Assembly: GCF_015291705.1 (NCBI RefSeq)
Contig: NZ_CP030050.1
Location: forward strand, 3,410,001-3,474,000
Reading direction: 5' to 3'
Length of the DNA: 64,000 nt
Source: Bradyrhizobium arachidis
GTDB lineage: Bacteria; Pseudomonadota; Alphaproteobacteria; Rhizobiales; Xanthobacteraceae
This document shows, one piece after another, positions 35,890 to 45,561 of the stretch (its first letter is position 1; each line of letters starts with the position of its first letter). The notes beneath the pieces were generated by a model. It was not told where the DNA came from. It was given only the letters and a program-made list of their open reading frames with translations, and did no database searches. The translations under genes and the position numbers were made by a program.

Positions 35890-37272
35890 TTGGTCTACCG
35901 CCACACCATCGATGCCACGACCTACACCTTCCCCGACTTGCGCGACCTGCTCGCCAAAGCGACCCCGCCGCGCTCCGGCGACCGGCTGGCCGGGATCGCC
36001 GCCGCCAGCGCCGAGCAGATGATCGCGGCGCGGATGGCGCTGGCCGATGTCCCGCTCGGGCAGTTTCTCCAGGAAGCCGTCATCCCCTATGAGGCCGACG
36101 AGGTCACCCGCCTCGTCATCGACAGCCACGACGCCAAAGCGTTTGCGCAGGTCTCCTCGCTCACGGTCGGCGCCTTCCGCGACTGGCTGCTGTCGGATGC
36201 GGCAACGCCCGAGGTCCTGCGCAAGCTGGCGGGCGGCATCACCCCGGAAATGGCGGCCGCGGTGTCAAAGCTGATGCGCAACCAGGATCTGATCCTGGCG
36301 GCGCGGAAATGCGAGGTCACCACCGCCTTCCGCAACACCATCGGCCTGAAGGGCCGGATGAGCACGCGCCTTCAGCCCAATCATCCGTTCGACGATGCCA
36401 GGGGCATCACCGCCTCGATCCTCGACGGCATTTTGCTGGGGGCCGGCGATGCCTGCATCGGCATCAATCCGGCCAGCGACGATCCGGCCGTGATCGCACA
36501 ATTGCTGCGGCTGCTCGACGAGATCATCGCGCGGCTGAAGATCCCGACGCAAGGCTGCGTGCTAACCCATGTCACGACGACGCTGTCGCTGATCGGGCAG
36601 GGCGTGCCGGTCGATCTCGTCTTCCAGTCGGTCGCCGGCACCGAGGCCGCCAACCGCAGCTTCGGCATCGACCTCGCCTTGCTGAAGGAGGCGCGAGAAG
36701 CCGGGCTGTCGCAGAAGCGCGGCACGGTCGGCGAGAACGTGATGTATTTCGAGACCGGGCAGGGCTCGGCGCTGTCGGCCAATGCCCATCACGGCGTCGA
36801 CCAGCAGACCTGCGAGGCGCGCGCCTATGGGGTCGCCCGCGCCTTCGCGCCGTTGCTGGTCAACAGCGTGGTCGGCTTCATCGGCCCGGAATATCTCTAT
36901 GACGGCAAGGAAATCATCCGCGCCGGGCTGGAGGATCATTTTTGCGGCAAGCTGCTCGGCCTGCCGCTCGGCATCGACATCTGCTACACCAACCATGCCG
37001 AGGCGGACCAGGACGACATGGACAATCTGCTGACGCTGCTCGCGGCTGCCGGCGTCACCTTCATCATGGGCGTCCCCGGCGCCGACGACGTCATGCTGAA
37101 CTACCAGTCCACGTCTTTTCACGACGCGCTCTATGTCCGCGACGTCTTCGGACTGCGCCGTGCGCCGGAATTCGACGACTGGCTGGTGCAGTCAGGCATT
37201 GCGGGCGCCGATTTCCGCCTTGCCGGCGATGCAGGCCTGCTGCCCGATTTTGCCTCGCGGCTGATCGCATGA
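35890..37272 (+). CDS. eutB: Ethanolamine ammonia-lyase large subunit
   Basis: This 460-residue TIM-barrel subunit of adenosylcobalamin-dependent ethanolamine ammonia-lyase splits ethanolamine into acetaldehyde and ammonia with EutC. Family motifs include R-N-T-I-G-L-K-G-R near 150, T-G-Q-G-S-A-L-S-A near 290 and G-V-P-G-A-D-D near 395. The start is probably the TTG at 35890 (L-V-Y-R-H-T-I), preceded by GGAGAG; a longer in-frame start at 35854 lacks a ribosome-binding site. Unusually, a radical SAM gene separates it from eutC. No microcompartment genes are present. Confidence 0.92.
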   Translation: MVYRHTIDATTYTFPDLRDLLAKATPPRSGDRLAGIAAASAEQMIAARMALADVPLGQFLQEAVIPYEADEVTRLVIDSHDAKAFAQVSSLTVGAFRDWLLSDAATPEVLRKLAGGITPEMAAAVSKLMRNQDLILAARKCEVTTAFRNTIGLKGRMSTRLQPNHPFDDARGITASILDGILLGAGDACIGINPASDDPAVIAQLLRLLDEIIARLKIPTQGCVLTHVTTTLSLIGQGVPVDLVFQSVAGTEAANRSFGIDLALLKEAREAGLSQKRGTVGENVMYFETGQGSALSANAHHGVDQQTCEARAYGVARAFAPLLVNSVVGFIGPEYLYDGKEIIRAGLEDHFCGKLLGLPLGIDICYTNHAEADQDDMDNLLTLLAAAGVTFIMGVPGADDVMLNYQSTSFHDALYVRDVFGLRRAPEFDDWLVQSGIAGADFRLAGDAGLLPDFASRLIA

Positions 37273-37428
37273 GGGCGCTGAAGCGCCCAGATCCCCGAGA
37301 GGAAACCATTGGCGGGCTTCGCGAATTAAGATGCTGCCACAATATTGAGAAATTCCGGCGGCAGCGTTACGCTATGTGTCTGCTGGCAATTTCCGCACCA
37401 TCTGTCGAGCGTGGCTGGGGGAGCTTTG

Positions 37429-39015
37429 ATGCGAGCTGAAAGCAACGGTACGGCCCGGCGGATCCTGTGTGTGTTTCCGCGTTACACGTCGTCGTTCGGG
37501 ACCTTCGAGCACTCCTATCCCTTGACCGACGGCGTCTGCGCCTTCATGCCGCCGCAGGGCCTGCTGCTGATCTCCGCCTACCTGCCTGAGGACTGGCAGG
37601 TCAAATTCGTCGACGAGAATCTCCGCCGCGCCACGAAGGACGAGTTCGAATGGGCGGAAGCCGTCTTCGTCAGCGGCATGCACATCCAGCGCCAGCAGAT
37701 GAACGACATCTGCCGCCGCGCCCATGAGTTCGATCTGCCGGTCGCGCTCGGCGGTCCCTCCGTCAGCGCCTGCCCGGACTATTATCCGTCGTTCGACTAC
37801 CTCCATGTCGGCGAGCTTGGCGACGCCACCAACCAGCTGATCGAGATTCTGTCGCGCGACACCGCGCGTCCTGGCGAGCAGGTGGTGCTGACCACCAAGG
37901 ACCGCGTGCCGATGACGGAGTTTCCGATCCCGGCCTATGAGCTCGCCGATGTGAAGAAATACTTCCTCGGCAGCATCCAGTATTCCAGCGGCTGTCCCTA
38001 TCAGTGCGAGTTCTGCGACATCCCCGGCCTCTACGGCCGCAACCCGCGCATCAAGACGCCGGAGCAGATCATCGCCGAGCTCGACCGCCTGCGCGAATGC
38101 GGCATGACGGACACGGTCTATTTCGTCGACGACAATTTCATCGGCAACCGCAAGGCGGCGATGGATCTGCTGCCGCACCTGATCGAATGGCAGAAGAAGA
38201 CCGGCTATGTGGTGCGGCTCGCCTGCGAGGCGACGCTCAATATCGCCAAGCGCCCCGAGATCCTCGAGAAGATGCGCGAGGCCTATTTCATCACCATCTT
38301 CTGCGGCATCGAGACGCCCGATCCCGATGCGCTGAAGGCGATGCACAAGGACCACAACATGATGGTCCCGATCCTCGAGGGCGTGCGCACCATCAACTCC
38401 TACGGCATGGAGGTGGTGTCCGGCATCATCATGGGGCTCGACACCGACAAGCCGAACACATCCGAAGCGCTGCTCGCTTTCGTCGAGGAATCGCGCATTC
38501 CGCTGCTCACCATCAACCTGCTCCAGGCGCTGCCGAAGACGCCGCTCTGGGACCGGCTGGAGAAGGAAGGACGCCTGATCGAGGACGAGGGGCGCGATTC
38601 CAACGTCGACTTCCTGCTGCCCTATGACGACGTTGTCGCGTCCTGGAAGCACGCCATGGCCGTCGCCTACGAGCCCGAGAAGGTCTACGCGCGCTTCCAG
38701 TATCAGTGCGACCAAGTCTATCCCCACCGCCTCAAGATGCCGGTGCCGGACGAGATGAAGACCTGGGCTAATATCCGACGCGGCCTCGTCATGGTCAGGA
38801 ACATCTTCTGGAAGGTCGGCGTGCTCGGCAATTACAGGCGCGTGTTCTGGAAGTTCGCGCTGGGCCGCATCAAGCGCGGCGATCTCGAAGGCCTGATCGG
38901 CTGCACCCTGATCGCGCACCATCTCATCACCTTCGCGCGCGCAGCCTCCAGCGGCCAGCAGAATGCCTCGAACTACTCGATCCGGCTGCGCGAGGCTGCT
39001 GTTCCCGCCGAATGA
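37429..39015 (+). CDS. hpnP: B12-binding radical SAM hopanoid C-2 methylase
   Basis: This 528-residue protein has an N-terminal cobalamin-binding domain (about 10-140), then a radical SAM core with Cys189, Cys193 and Cys196 (C-P-Y-Q-C-E-F-C). A C-terminal DUF4070-type region follows. The N-terminal run [11 protein letters not shown] and [11 protein letters not shown] match the HpnP group, which methylates the hopanoid A ring at C-2. The hopanoid cluster 6 kb downstream supports this. The ATG at 37429 follows GGGGGAG. Its TGA overlaps the eutC ATG, so it is co-translated inside an ethanolamine lyase operon. HpnR (C-3 methylase) is less likely. Confidence 0.88.
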   Translation: MRAESNGTARRILCVFPRYTSSFGTFEHSYPLTDGVCAFMPPQGLLLISAYLPEDWQVKFVDENLRRATKDEFEWAEAVFVSGMHIQRQQMNDICRRAHEFDLPVALGGPSVSACPDYYPSFDYLHVGELGDATNQLIEILSRDTARPGEQVVLTTKDRVPMTEFPIPAYELADVKKYFLGSIQYSSGCPYQCEFCDIPGLYGRNPRIKTPEQIIAELDRLRECGMTDTVYFVDDNFIGNRKAAMDLLPHLIEWQKKTGYVVRLACEATLNIAKRPEILEKMREAYFITIFCGIETPDPDALKAMHKDHNMMVPILEGVRTINSYGMEVVSGIIMGLDTDKPNTSEALLAFVEESRIPLLTINLLQALPKTPLWDRLEKEGRLIEDEGRDSNVDFLLPYDDVVASWKHAMAVAYEPEKVYARFQYQCDQVYPHRLKMPVPDEMKTWANIRRGLVMVRNIFWKVGVLGNYRRVFWKFALGRIKRGDLEGLIGCTLIAHHLITFARAASSGQQNASNYSIRLREAAVPAE

Positions 39016-39794
39016 GTGATAAGTCAGTTCCGGCTCGGCCGACCATTGATCTGCGGTCGCTCACACCCGCGCGCGTTGCGCTCGGCCGCAGCGGTGCGAG
39101 CGTGCCGACCAAGCCGCTGCTCGATTTCACGTTGGACCATGCCCGCGCCCGCGATGCCGTGCATGCCGCCTTCGATGCGTCGCGGCTCGCTGCCGATCTT
39201 CGCGCGCTCGGTCTCGCCGTCACCGAGGCGAGCAGCCAGGCGATCGATCGCAGGGATTATCTGCGCCGGCCGGATCTCGGACGACAGCTCGATGCCGGAT
39301 CGGCGGAGCTTCTGGCGCGAAGTGCTTCCGAGCCTTGCCAGCTCGCGATCGTCATCGGAGATGGCCTCTCGGCGGCGGCGGTCCACGCCCATGCGGCGGC
39401 GCTGGTGGGGTGCCTGCTGCCGCTGCTTGCGGAAGGGGATGTCGCGATCGGCCATTTGGTCGTCGCCTCAGGCGCGCGCGTCGCGCTCGGCGACGAGATC
39501 GGCGCGATTCTCGGCGCGCGCATGGTCGTGATGCTGATCGGCGAGCGGCCCGGCTTGTCGGCGCCCGACAGCCTCGGCGCCTACCTGACCTTCGCGCCAA
39601 AACCCGGCCGCAGCGATGCCGAGCGCAATTGCGTCTCGAACATCCACAAGGCCGGGTTGAGCTATGACGAGGCCGCCTTCAAGATCGCCTGGCTGGTCCG
39701 CGAAGGGCTGGCCCGGGAGGTCACGGGGGTGGCGCTGAAGGACGAGAGCGCGGACCGTGCGCCGCGTCGAATCGGCACGACACAGCCCGAATGA
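39012..39794 (+). CDS. eutC: Ethanolamine ammonia-lyase small subunit
   Basis: This 260-residue subunit completes the adenosylcobalamin-binding site at the EutB-EutC interface. Family segments seen are R-V-A-L-G-R-S-G-A (about 20-28), [12 protein letters not shown] near 78, [12 protein letters not shown] near 178 and R-N-C-V-S-N-I near 206. Its ATG overlaps the hpnP stop. The order eutB-hpnP-eutC is intact with no frameshift, so all three are probably made together. A 205-base gap without features follows. Confidence 0.93.
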   Translation: MSDKSVPARPTIDLRSLTPARVALGRSGASVPTKPLLDFTLDHARARDAVHAAFDASRLAADLRALGLAVTEASSQAIDRRDYLRRPDLGRQLDAGSAELLARSASEPCQLAIVIGDGLSAAAVHAHAAALVGCLLPLLAEGDVAIGHLVVASGARVALGDEIGAILGARMVVMLIGERPGLSAPDSLGAYLTFAPKPGRSDAERNCVSNIHKAGLSYDEAAFKIAWLVREGLAREVTGVALKDESADRAPRRIGTTQPE

Positions 39795-39999
39795 CGGGCA
39801 TTCCGGCAAAATCGCCGCATCTTGATCGATTCGGCCGCCCTTCGCCTGCTTGCGAAAAGGCCTTTTGACCTGCTAAACCGCTGCCGGCGATTTTCCGCGC
39901 ATTTTCAAAGGGCAAGCCTCCCATTGGTATGGCATTTTCAAGCCGTTCGCGGGACGCCATAAGCTCACAGCTTGAGCCGATTTAGGAACTGGATAAGGC

Positions 40000-42366
40000 A
40001 TGCTCGAAAAGCACAGCGAGAGTGAGGTTCATGTCGACAAGGTCGAGCAGGGACCTGCGTCCTCGATCGCCTTCGGGCTCGAGCGCATCGGCCTGATCGC
40101 GGTCCGGGCGCCGATCGTCTCCTGCATCATCCTGCTCGCGCTGATCGTCGGCGCCGTGTTCGGCATCCACCGGATCAAGATCGACGATTCGCTGTCGCAG
40201 CTGTTCCGCTCCGATACCCGCGAATTCAAGCAGTATGAAGAGGTGACCAAGAAGTTCCCGGCCGAGGAATTTGACGTCCTCGTCGTGGTCGAGGGCAAGA
40301 ACCTCCTGGCGCGGAACAACCTCGAGAAGCTGCGCGACTTCATCACCGACATGCAACTGGTCGAAGGCACGCGCGGCCTAGTCTCGCTGTTCTCGGCGCG
40401 CCAGGCGCCGGCGCCGGGCAAGCTGCCGGCGGCGCTATTCCCGGCCGAGCTCCCCGAGGGCGAGGCCTATGACAAGTTCATCGAGACCGTCAAAAACAAC
40501 GAGATCATCCGCGGCAAGCTGCTGTCGGAGGACGGCACGCTGGCGCTGGTCGTGCTGTCGCTCGATCCGGAGGTGGTCGCGTCCAGCAAGCTGACCAAGA
40601 CCGTCGGCGACATTCGCGCGCTGATGAAGGAGGATCTCGGCGACACCGGCCTCAACGTGCAGCTCTCCGGCGTGCCGGTGATGCAGCTCGAGATCCGCAA
40701 CGCCGTCGAGCGCGACGGGCTGACCTACAACATCCTCGGCATCCTCGCCGGCTGCGTCATCGCCATCATCTTCTTCCGCAAGATCTCGTTCATGATCGCG
40801 GCGGCGTTCCCGCCGATGATCGCGATCCTCCTGGCGCTCGGCGCGCTCGGCTGGGCCAATTTCAATCTCAACATGTTCCTGAACGTGATGACGCCGCTCA
40901 TCATGGTGATCAGCTTCTCGGACTCGATGCAGCTCACCTTCGCCGCGCGCGACCGGCTGATCGCAGGCCAGGACAAGTTCACCGCGTTCAAGAACGCCGT
41001 GCTGGTGGTGGGCCCGGCCTGCGTGCTGACGCACGGCACCGCGGGCATTTCCTTCATCGCGCTGCAATTCTCCGACTCCGACCTGATCCGCAAGTTCGGC
41101 GAGGCGGGCCTCGCCGCCACCATCATCGCGCTGGTCGCGGTGCTGTCGCTGGTGCCGGTGTTCGGCGTGCTGTTCGTGCGCAACGAGAAGATCTTTGCCG
41201 TGAAATTCCAGAGCGCGGATGCTGGCGTGCAGGCGCTGCGCAATTTCTGCTACTGGATCGCGGTGCGCATGGTGGGCCGCCCCGGCCTGTTCAGCCTGAT
41301 CGCGGTGCTGTTCGTCGGCGGCCTCGGCGTCATCTACGCCAATCTGGAGCCGCGCTACCGGCTCGCCGACCAGGTGCCGGACAAGCGTCAGGCCGTTGCC
41401 GCCAGCGACCGGCTCGACGCCAAGCTCACCGGCGCCAACCCGGTCAACGTGCTGATCCAGTTCCCCAAGGGCGAAACACTGTATTCGCCGGAGACGCTGC
41501 AGACCATCGCGGACGTGCACGCGACCGTGGAGAAGGCGGCCGGTGTCGGCAATGTCTGGTCGCTCGAGACCCTGCGGCGCTGGCTGGCGGCAAAGGCCGG
41601 CAGCGCCGACGTCGCGACGCTGAAGGAATATGTCAACGTCATCCCCGAGCATCTGGTGCGCCGCTTCATCGACGCCGAGCAGGATGCCGTCGTGGTCGCG
41701 GGCCGCGTTCCGGACAAGGATTCCAGCCAGCTGCTGCCGATCGTCGACAAGCTCGATTCCGAGCTCGACGCCGTCCGCAAGAAGCATCCGGGTTACGAGA
41801 TCGCGGTGACGGGCCTCGCCGCTATCGCGGCGCGCAACTCGGCCAGCATGATCGAGAAGCTGAACCGCGGCCTCACGGTCGAATTCGCGCTGGTCGCGCT
41901 CTTCATCGGCCTGGCCTTCCGCTCATGGGTGGTGATGTTCGCCTGCATCCTGCCGGGCATCTTCCCCGTCGTGATGTCGGGAACGGTGCTGTGGGCGATG
42001 GGCGAGGGGCTGCAATTTGCCAGCGTCGTCGCGCTCACCGTCTCGTTCGGCCTGGGCCTCAGCGCCACCATCCACTTCCTCAATCGCCTGAGGCTCGAGA
42101 GCAAGCCCGGCGTCGGCTCGGCGCTCGCGGTGGAGCGGGCGACCGTGCTGGTCGGCCCCGCGCTGATCCTGACCACGGTGGTGCTGGCCTGCGGCCTCGT
42201 CGTCACCGTGTTCTCGGACCTGCCGTCGCTGCGGCTGTTCGGCTGGCTCAGCGCCTTCTCGATGGTCATGGCGCTCGTCGCCGACCTCTTCATCCTCAGG
42301 CCGACGGCGATGTGGCTGATCAATCTGCACGCCAGGCTTCAGGGGCCCGACAAGCCGGCGATCTGA
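40000..42366 (+). CDS. RND/MMPL-family transporter, HpnN-like
   Basis: This 788-residue inner-membrane protein has the two-fold MMPL layout: one N-terminal helix, a periplasmic domain of about 190 residues, five to six helices (about 240-395), then the pattern repeated with helices near 630-780. It resembles the eukaryotic patched/SSD-like RND group used for lipid export. It lies between eutBC-hpnP and hpnCDE and is a diverged relative of hpnN at the right edge. A role in hopanoid or other lipid trafficking is plausible but inferred. No outer-membrane factor or fusion-protein gene is adjacent. Confidence 0.82.
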   Translation: MLEKHSESEVHVDKVEQGPASSIAFGLERIGLIAVRAPIVSCIILLALIVGAVFGIHRIKIDDSLSQLFRSDTREFKQYEEVTKKFPAEEFDVLVVVEGKNLLARNNLEKLRDFITDMQLVEGTRGLVSLFSARQAPAPGKLPAALFPAELPEGEAYDKFIETVKNNEIIRGKLLSEDGTLALVVLSLDPEVVASSKLTKTVGDIRALMKEDLGDTGLNVQLSGVPVMQLEIRNAVERDGLTYNILGILAGCVIAIIFFRKISFMIAAAFPPMIAILLALGALGWANFNLNMFLNVMTPLIMVISFSDSMQLTFAARDRLIAGQDKFTAFKNAVLVVGPACVLTHGTAGISFIALQFSDSDLIRKFGEAGLAATIIALVAVLSLVPVFGVLFVRNEKIFAVKFQSADAGVQALRNFCYWIAVRMVGRPGLFSLIAVLFVGGLGVIYANLEPRYRLADQVPDKRQAVAASDRLDAKLTGANPVNVLIQFPKGETLYSPETLQTIADVHATVEKAAGVGNVWSLETLRRWLAAKAGSADVATLKEYVNVIPEHLVRRFIDAEQDAVVVAGRVPDKDSSQLLPIVDKLDSELDAVRKKHPGYEIAVTGLAAIAARNSASMIEKLNRGLTVEFALVALFIGLAFRSWVVMFACILPGIFPVVMSGTVLWAMGEGLQFASVVALTVSFGLGLSATIHFLNRLRLESKPGVGSALAVERATVLVGPALILTTVVLACGLVVTVFSDLPSLRLFGWLSAFSMVMALVADLFILRPTAMWLINLHARLQGPDKPAI

Positions 42367-42439
42367 GCGCCTTCATCCACCGGACATGGAATCGGCGCAG
42401 TCTGGACGACTGCGCCGGTTTTCGTTCCGAGGATAGCTC

Positions 42440-43231
42440 ATGCGGCCGATACGGCACGACAGCTCGATCGTGGAGTTTCAGCGGAAGCGGGGCGGCGATT
42501 GCGCCGCCTTTTTCGTCCCGTTCTTGACATCGGGCATGATCCTGCTCGACGCCGGCTGCGGGCCCGGGACGATTACGGCGGCGCTCGCGGGCCTGGTCGC
42601 AAAGGCGGTCGGCGTCGACATCGAGCCGAACGCGATCGCCGCCGCCGATCGGCTGGCAGCGGCGGAAAGCTTGACCAACCTGTCCTTCGTCGAAGCCGAC
42701 ATGACCGCGCTTCCGTTCGAGGACGAGGCGTTCGACGCGGTGTTCTTCCATGCGGTGTTGTACCACCAGAGCCAGGCGGTGCTGACGCGAGCGCTCGCGG
42801 AAGCGCGGCGGGTGCTGAAGCCCGGTGGCCTCATTGCGACGCGTGACGCCGATGTCGGCGGCAACGTCCTTCATCCTGACATCGACGGCGTGCGCCTCGC
42901 GCTCGATCTCTGGCAGCGCTGGTACGAGCACGACGATCCGGACGCGCTTCGCTTCGGCCGGCGGCAGAGCTCGATTCTTCGTGCTCACGGTTTTACGCCG
43001 GTTTGGACCGGTGCGAGCTATGTCAATCATAGCGCCGATGCTACGAGCCGCAGCGAAGCCGTCGCCGATGCGCGGCGGAGCTTGCTCGGTTTCGGGCCGC
43101 AGCTTTTGCGCAAGGGGCTCGCCACGGATGATGAAATTCAGACCGCGTTGGCCGGATGGGACGCGTGGGGGCGCGATCCGGATGCGGTCTATTTCAGATG
43201 CCGGTGCGAATGCGTCGCGCGCAAGGACTGA
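42440..43231 (+). CDS. Class I SAM-dependent methyltransferase
   Basis: This 263-residue Rossmann-fold enzyme has motif I L-D-A-G-C-G-P-G near residues 36-43, an acidic end to strand 2 (G-V-D-I-E-P) and post-motif L-K-P-G-G-L. It resembles UbiE/ArsM-type small-molecule methyltransferases. The ATG lies 74 bases after the RND gene on the same strand. Substrate is unknown. Its place within the hopanoid region invites a lipid substrate, but homologues occur in many contexts. Confidence 0.8.
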   Translation: MRPIRHDSSIVEFQRKRGGDCAAFFVPFLTSGMILLDAGCGPGTITAALAGLVAKAVGVDIEPNAIAAADRLAAAESLTNLSFVEADMTALPFEDEAFDAVFFHAVLYHQSQAVLTRALAEARRVLKPGGLIATRDADVGGNVLHPDIDGVRLALDLWQRWYEHDDPDALRFGRRQSSILRAHGFTPVWTGASYVNHSADATSRSEAVADARRSLLGFGPQLLRKGLATDDEIQTALAGWDAWGRDPDAVYFRCRCECVARKD

Positions 43232-43249
43232 CCGGGCGGCGTGCGGCGC

Positions 43250-44083
43250 TCACGCCTCGACGCGGACGATCCCGTACGGATTGAACTTGAAGTCGTCCTC
43301 GGCATAGTCCTGCTCCCGCGAGATCGTGAGCTTGCGATCGCGAAGCGTCGCCTCGATGCCGTGCTCAGCCATCGCGTTTGCGATCTCCTCCATCAGCATC
43401 ACCGCGGACCACTCGTTGCCGCGCGATTTCGCGACATAGACCTCCGGCAGGCCGACGAGGTGATAGCCGACGGTCTCGTAATAGCGATCGCCGCCGAGCG
43501 GGCGCTTGGCGAAGGCAAGGCGACAGGCCTTGGCGAGGCCGAGCGTCATGCCAAGGCCCTGGCTGGTCTTTGCGCCCGTGCGTGCCTGATCAGCGAGACT
43601 GCGCCACCGCACAAGCCCGTGGGCGACGCCCGCGCTTTCGCCCTTCACGGCGGTGGCGCCGGCCTCGATCATCTCCTCGACGATGCGCAAGGCCGCCGCC
43701 GAATAGGCGACCGCCGTCTGCTGCTCTAGCGGCGGGCTCAGCAAATAGAGCACGGCTTTATGGTTGGCGACGGCGGCTTCGTCGGCAGCAGACCATGCTT
43801 TCGGGAAGACCCGGTCCCAGCACACGCCGAACGACCGCTCCATGTGCGGATCGGGCTTGGCTTGCGAATAGGTGCGGTCGATCTCGAAATTGAAATCGGC
43901 GATCGTCTTTGCCACCGCCTTCGGCGGATGCAGCAGGTTATCGTCCTTGCCAAGAAAGCAGAGCACGTGACGCGGCTTCACGGGCGACGGCTGCATGTTC
44001 GGTCCTCGCTGGTCATCGGCGAACGCGCGGGTAGCTGCGAACAGCCCGATCGCCTTGAGCAGATGTCTGCGAACTGGGTCCAT
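43250..44083 (-). CDS. Conserved hypothetical protein with probable Tat signal
   Basis: This 277-residue protein starts with M-D-P-V-R-R-H-L-L-K-A-I-G-L-F, a twin-arginine-like motif followed by a short hydrophobic stretch and A-F-A-D as a likely cleavage site. The mature part includes F-L-G-K-D-D-N-L near 43 and G-Y-H-L-V-G-L-P-E near 210. I do not recognise the family. An internal Met at about residue 30 would remove the signal, so a cytoplasmic form is possible. It converges with the methyltransferase gene. A terminator lies between it and its upstream neighbour. Confidence 0.65.
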   Translation of the reverse strand: MDPVRRHLLKAIGLFAATRAFADDQRGPNMQPSPVKPRHVLCFLGKDDNLLHPPKAVAKTIADFNFEIDRTYSQAKPDPHMERSFGVCWDRVFPKAWSAADEAAVANHKAVLYLLSPPLEQQTAVAYSAAALRIVEEMIEAGATAVKGESAGVAHGLVRWRSLADQARTGAKTSQGLGMTLGLAKACRLAFAKRPLGGDRYYETVGYHLVGLPEVYVAKSRGNEWSAVMLMEEIANAMAEHGIEATLRDRKLTISREQDYAEDDFKFNPYGIVRVEA

Positions 44084-44116
44084 CTCAGCAAGCCCGTCAG
44101 AACACGTTCACGTCAG

Positions 44117-44149
44117 CAAAAAGCCCCCGGCTCGCGAGAACCGGGGGCG
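44117..44149 (-). terminator. Rho-independent terminator of the 44.2-kb secreted-protein gene
   Basis: Read leftward, CGCCCCCGG pairs with CCGGGGGC around a ttctcgcgag loop and is followed by five T residues (AAAAA at 44118-44122 on the + strand). It lies about 25 bases after the stop of the gene at 44174-44671. Confidence 0.85.
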
Positions 44150-44173
44150 TGTTCCACATCGATCGGGAAGGGA

Positions 44174-44671
44174 TCAGCCCTTCGTCATCGTGATGTTGAC
44201 GCCGCGGATCTCGCCCTTCGAGGAGATCTGTACCGTCTGCTTGGTGCCGTTGGTGCGCAGCGACAGATTGGCGGCGAAGCCGTTGGCCTCGACGAAGACG
44301 TCGATCTGGCCGCCGCCGGCGGTGCCTTGCAGATTGCCGAAGATGTTGCGGTTGGACTCGCTCCAGTTGCCGGAGATCCGCTCGCCCTGGCTCGTGACAT
44401 CGCTGGTGAGGTCGAACTTGTAGCTGTCGGAGGCGCAGTGCAGGGCCTGCTTGAGCGCGAGGCCGCTGCCGGCGACCTTGTAGTCTGCCTTGCAGCGGAT
44501 GCGCTCGGTGGAGCCGTCTGACAGCGACACCGTGCCGGTGCCGGTCCACGCGCCGTCGAAACCGGCAAAGGGTCCGGACGACTGAGCGTGGCTTGCCGTA
44601 ACTGAGAAGAGCAGCGCAGCCCCGATGCCGGCCGCCTTGATTGCCAGTCCAGATCGCCCAAAGAATTTCAT
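44174..44671 (-). CDS. Small secreted hypothetical protein
   Basis: This 165-residue protein has a Sec signal peptide (hydrophobic core about 10-24, cleavage near S-H-A-Q at 29). The mature protein is rich in Gly, Ser and Thr with alternating polar/hydrophobic residues, suggesting a beta-barrel or lipocalin-like fold, and contains two cysteines about 19 residues apart. It starts D-G-A-W-T-G-T-G-T-V, a pattern common in small periplasmic proteins of this order. Function is unknown. It is monocistronic with its own terminator. Confidence 0.7.
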   Translation of the reverse strand: MKFFGRSGLAIKAAGIGAALLFSVTASHAQSSGPFAGFDGAWTGTGTVSLSDGSTERIRCKADYKVAGSGLALKQALHCASDSYKFDLTSDVTSQGERISGNWSESNRNIFGNLQGTAGGGQIDVFVEANGFAANLSLRTNGTKQTVQISSKGEIRGVNITMTKG

Positions 44672-45129
44672 CTCAAATATCCCGTTTTGGAACGACGTTC
44701 ACTTACGATTAAGAACGTCTCGCCACATCGAAAGTTTAGTGCCTTGAGCCTGTGTCAGGTTCAAAGCTTGGCCGCCAGAGATGGTGGTTCACGACGGCTT
44801 GCGCCGCCCCCGATATCGCAATTCCCCGTGTTTCCGCGTGTTTCTGGCCGAAATGGCCGGGCGGAGAGATGCAGGTGTGCAACAGGTGCCAAGCAAAACG
44901 CGACGCCTCTGAATTATGACGTAGTATCAATCTCTTACATCTGCCAATGAAAGCGCAGGGAAGACCTGATTTGGCAGGGTGGCGCCAATTTGGCCGCATT
45001 TGCCAGTGCTTGTGCCTTCTCCGAGGCCGCTACTTCCGCGGCGACTTGCCATCAGAACAATCCGTTCCGGCCGTCCGCCCTGTGCTGTCCGGGATTGGTG
45101 CGATTCTGCCGTCAGAATGAAGGAATACA
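44672..45129. other. Divergent intergenic region
   Basis: This 458-base region separates the leftward secreted-protein gene from a rightward one. GAACG-a-CGTTC, a short dyad, lies at about 44690-44700 near the leftward start. Short frames exist but none has coding character. No repeat, tRNA or terminator was found. Promoters for both flanking genes are presumably here. Confidence 0.45.
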
Positions 45130-45369
45130 ATGCGTAAGCTTCTCGTCGTTCTCACCCTGGTGTCCGCATCTCTTTCGACGGCAGCATTCGCCCAGCAGCA
45201 AGGTGGGCGCGGCACGGACGCCGAGCAAAAGGCCTGCACGCGCGATGTGCAGAAGTTCTGCCGTCCGGTCATCGACCAGGGCGATTTCACCATCCTGGCC
45301 TGCCTCAAGGAGAACCGGGCCAAGATCTCGCAGGCCTGCGACCAGGTCCTGAAGAACCATAACCAGTAA
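45130..45369 (+). CDS. Small secreted cysteine-rich-repeat protein
   Basis: This 79-residue protein has a signal peptide ending A-F-A-Q at about 22. The mature part contains four cysteines (A-C-T, F-C-R, A-C-L, A-C-D) spaced as in one GLG1-type cysteine-rich repeat, which would form two disulfides in the periplasm. Function is unknown. It is followed by a strong terminator and precedes hpnC by about 190 bases, so it is probably not part of the hpn operon. Confidence 0.75.
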   Translation: MRKLLVVLTLVSASLSTAAFAQQQGGRGTDAEQKACTRDVQKFCRPVIDQGDFTILACLKENRAKISQACDQVLKNHNQ

Positions 45370-45387
45370 GCTCGGCCACTGGCCCAC

Positions 45388-45412
45388 AAAGGCGGCCGCG
45401 GAGCCGCCTTTT
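45388..45412 (+). terminator. Rho-independent terminator after the cysteine-rich protein gene
   Basis: AAAGGCGGC-cgcgga-GCCGCCTTTT forms a GC stem of seven or more pairs followed by a T-run, 19 bases past the stop codon. It isolates the small gene from hpnC. Confidence 0.88.
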
Positions 45413-45561
45413 CGGGCCGGATCCGGAAGGGCTGCCATCGAGAGACAGGATTGGTTTTGCGGCCGTATTCCCCTATATGGGGGCCGCGGCGGCATCGCCG
45501 GCACGAGCCCGCGCGAGCGAAAAAAGCTCTTCCTGTCCAAACGATTGTAAACCAGCCCTCG

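Noticed and set aside
37270..37428. EcfG-type stress promoter (GGAAC...CGTT) upstream of hpnP
   Set aside because: GGAAAC and CGTT words occur but not at the 16-17 base spacing; no convincing pair was found.
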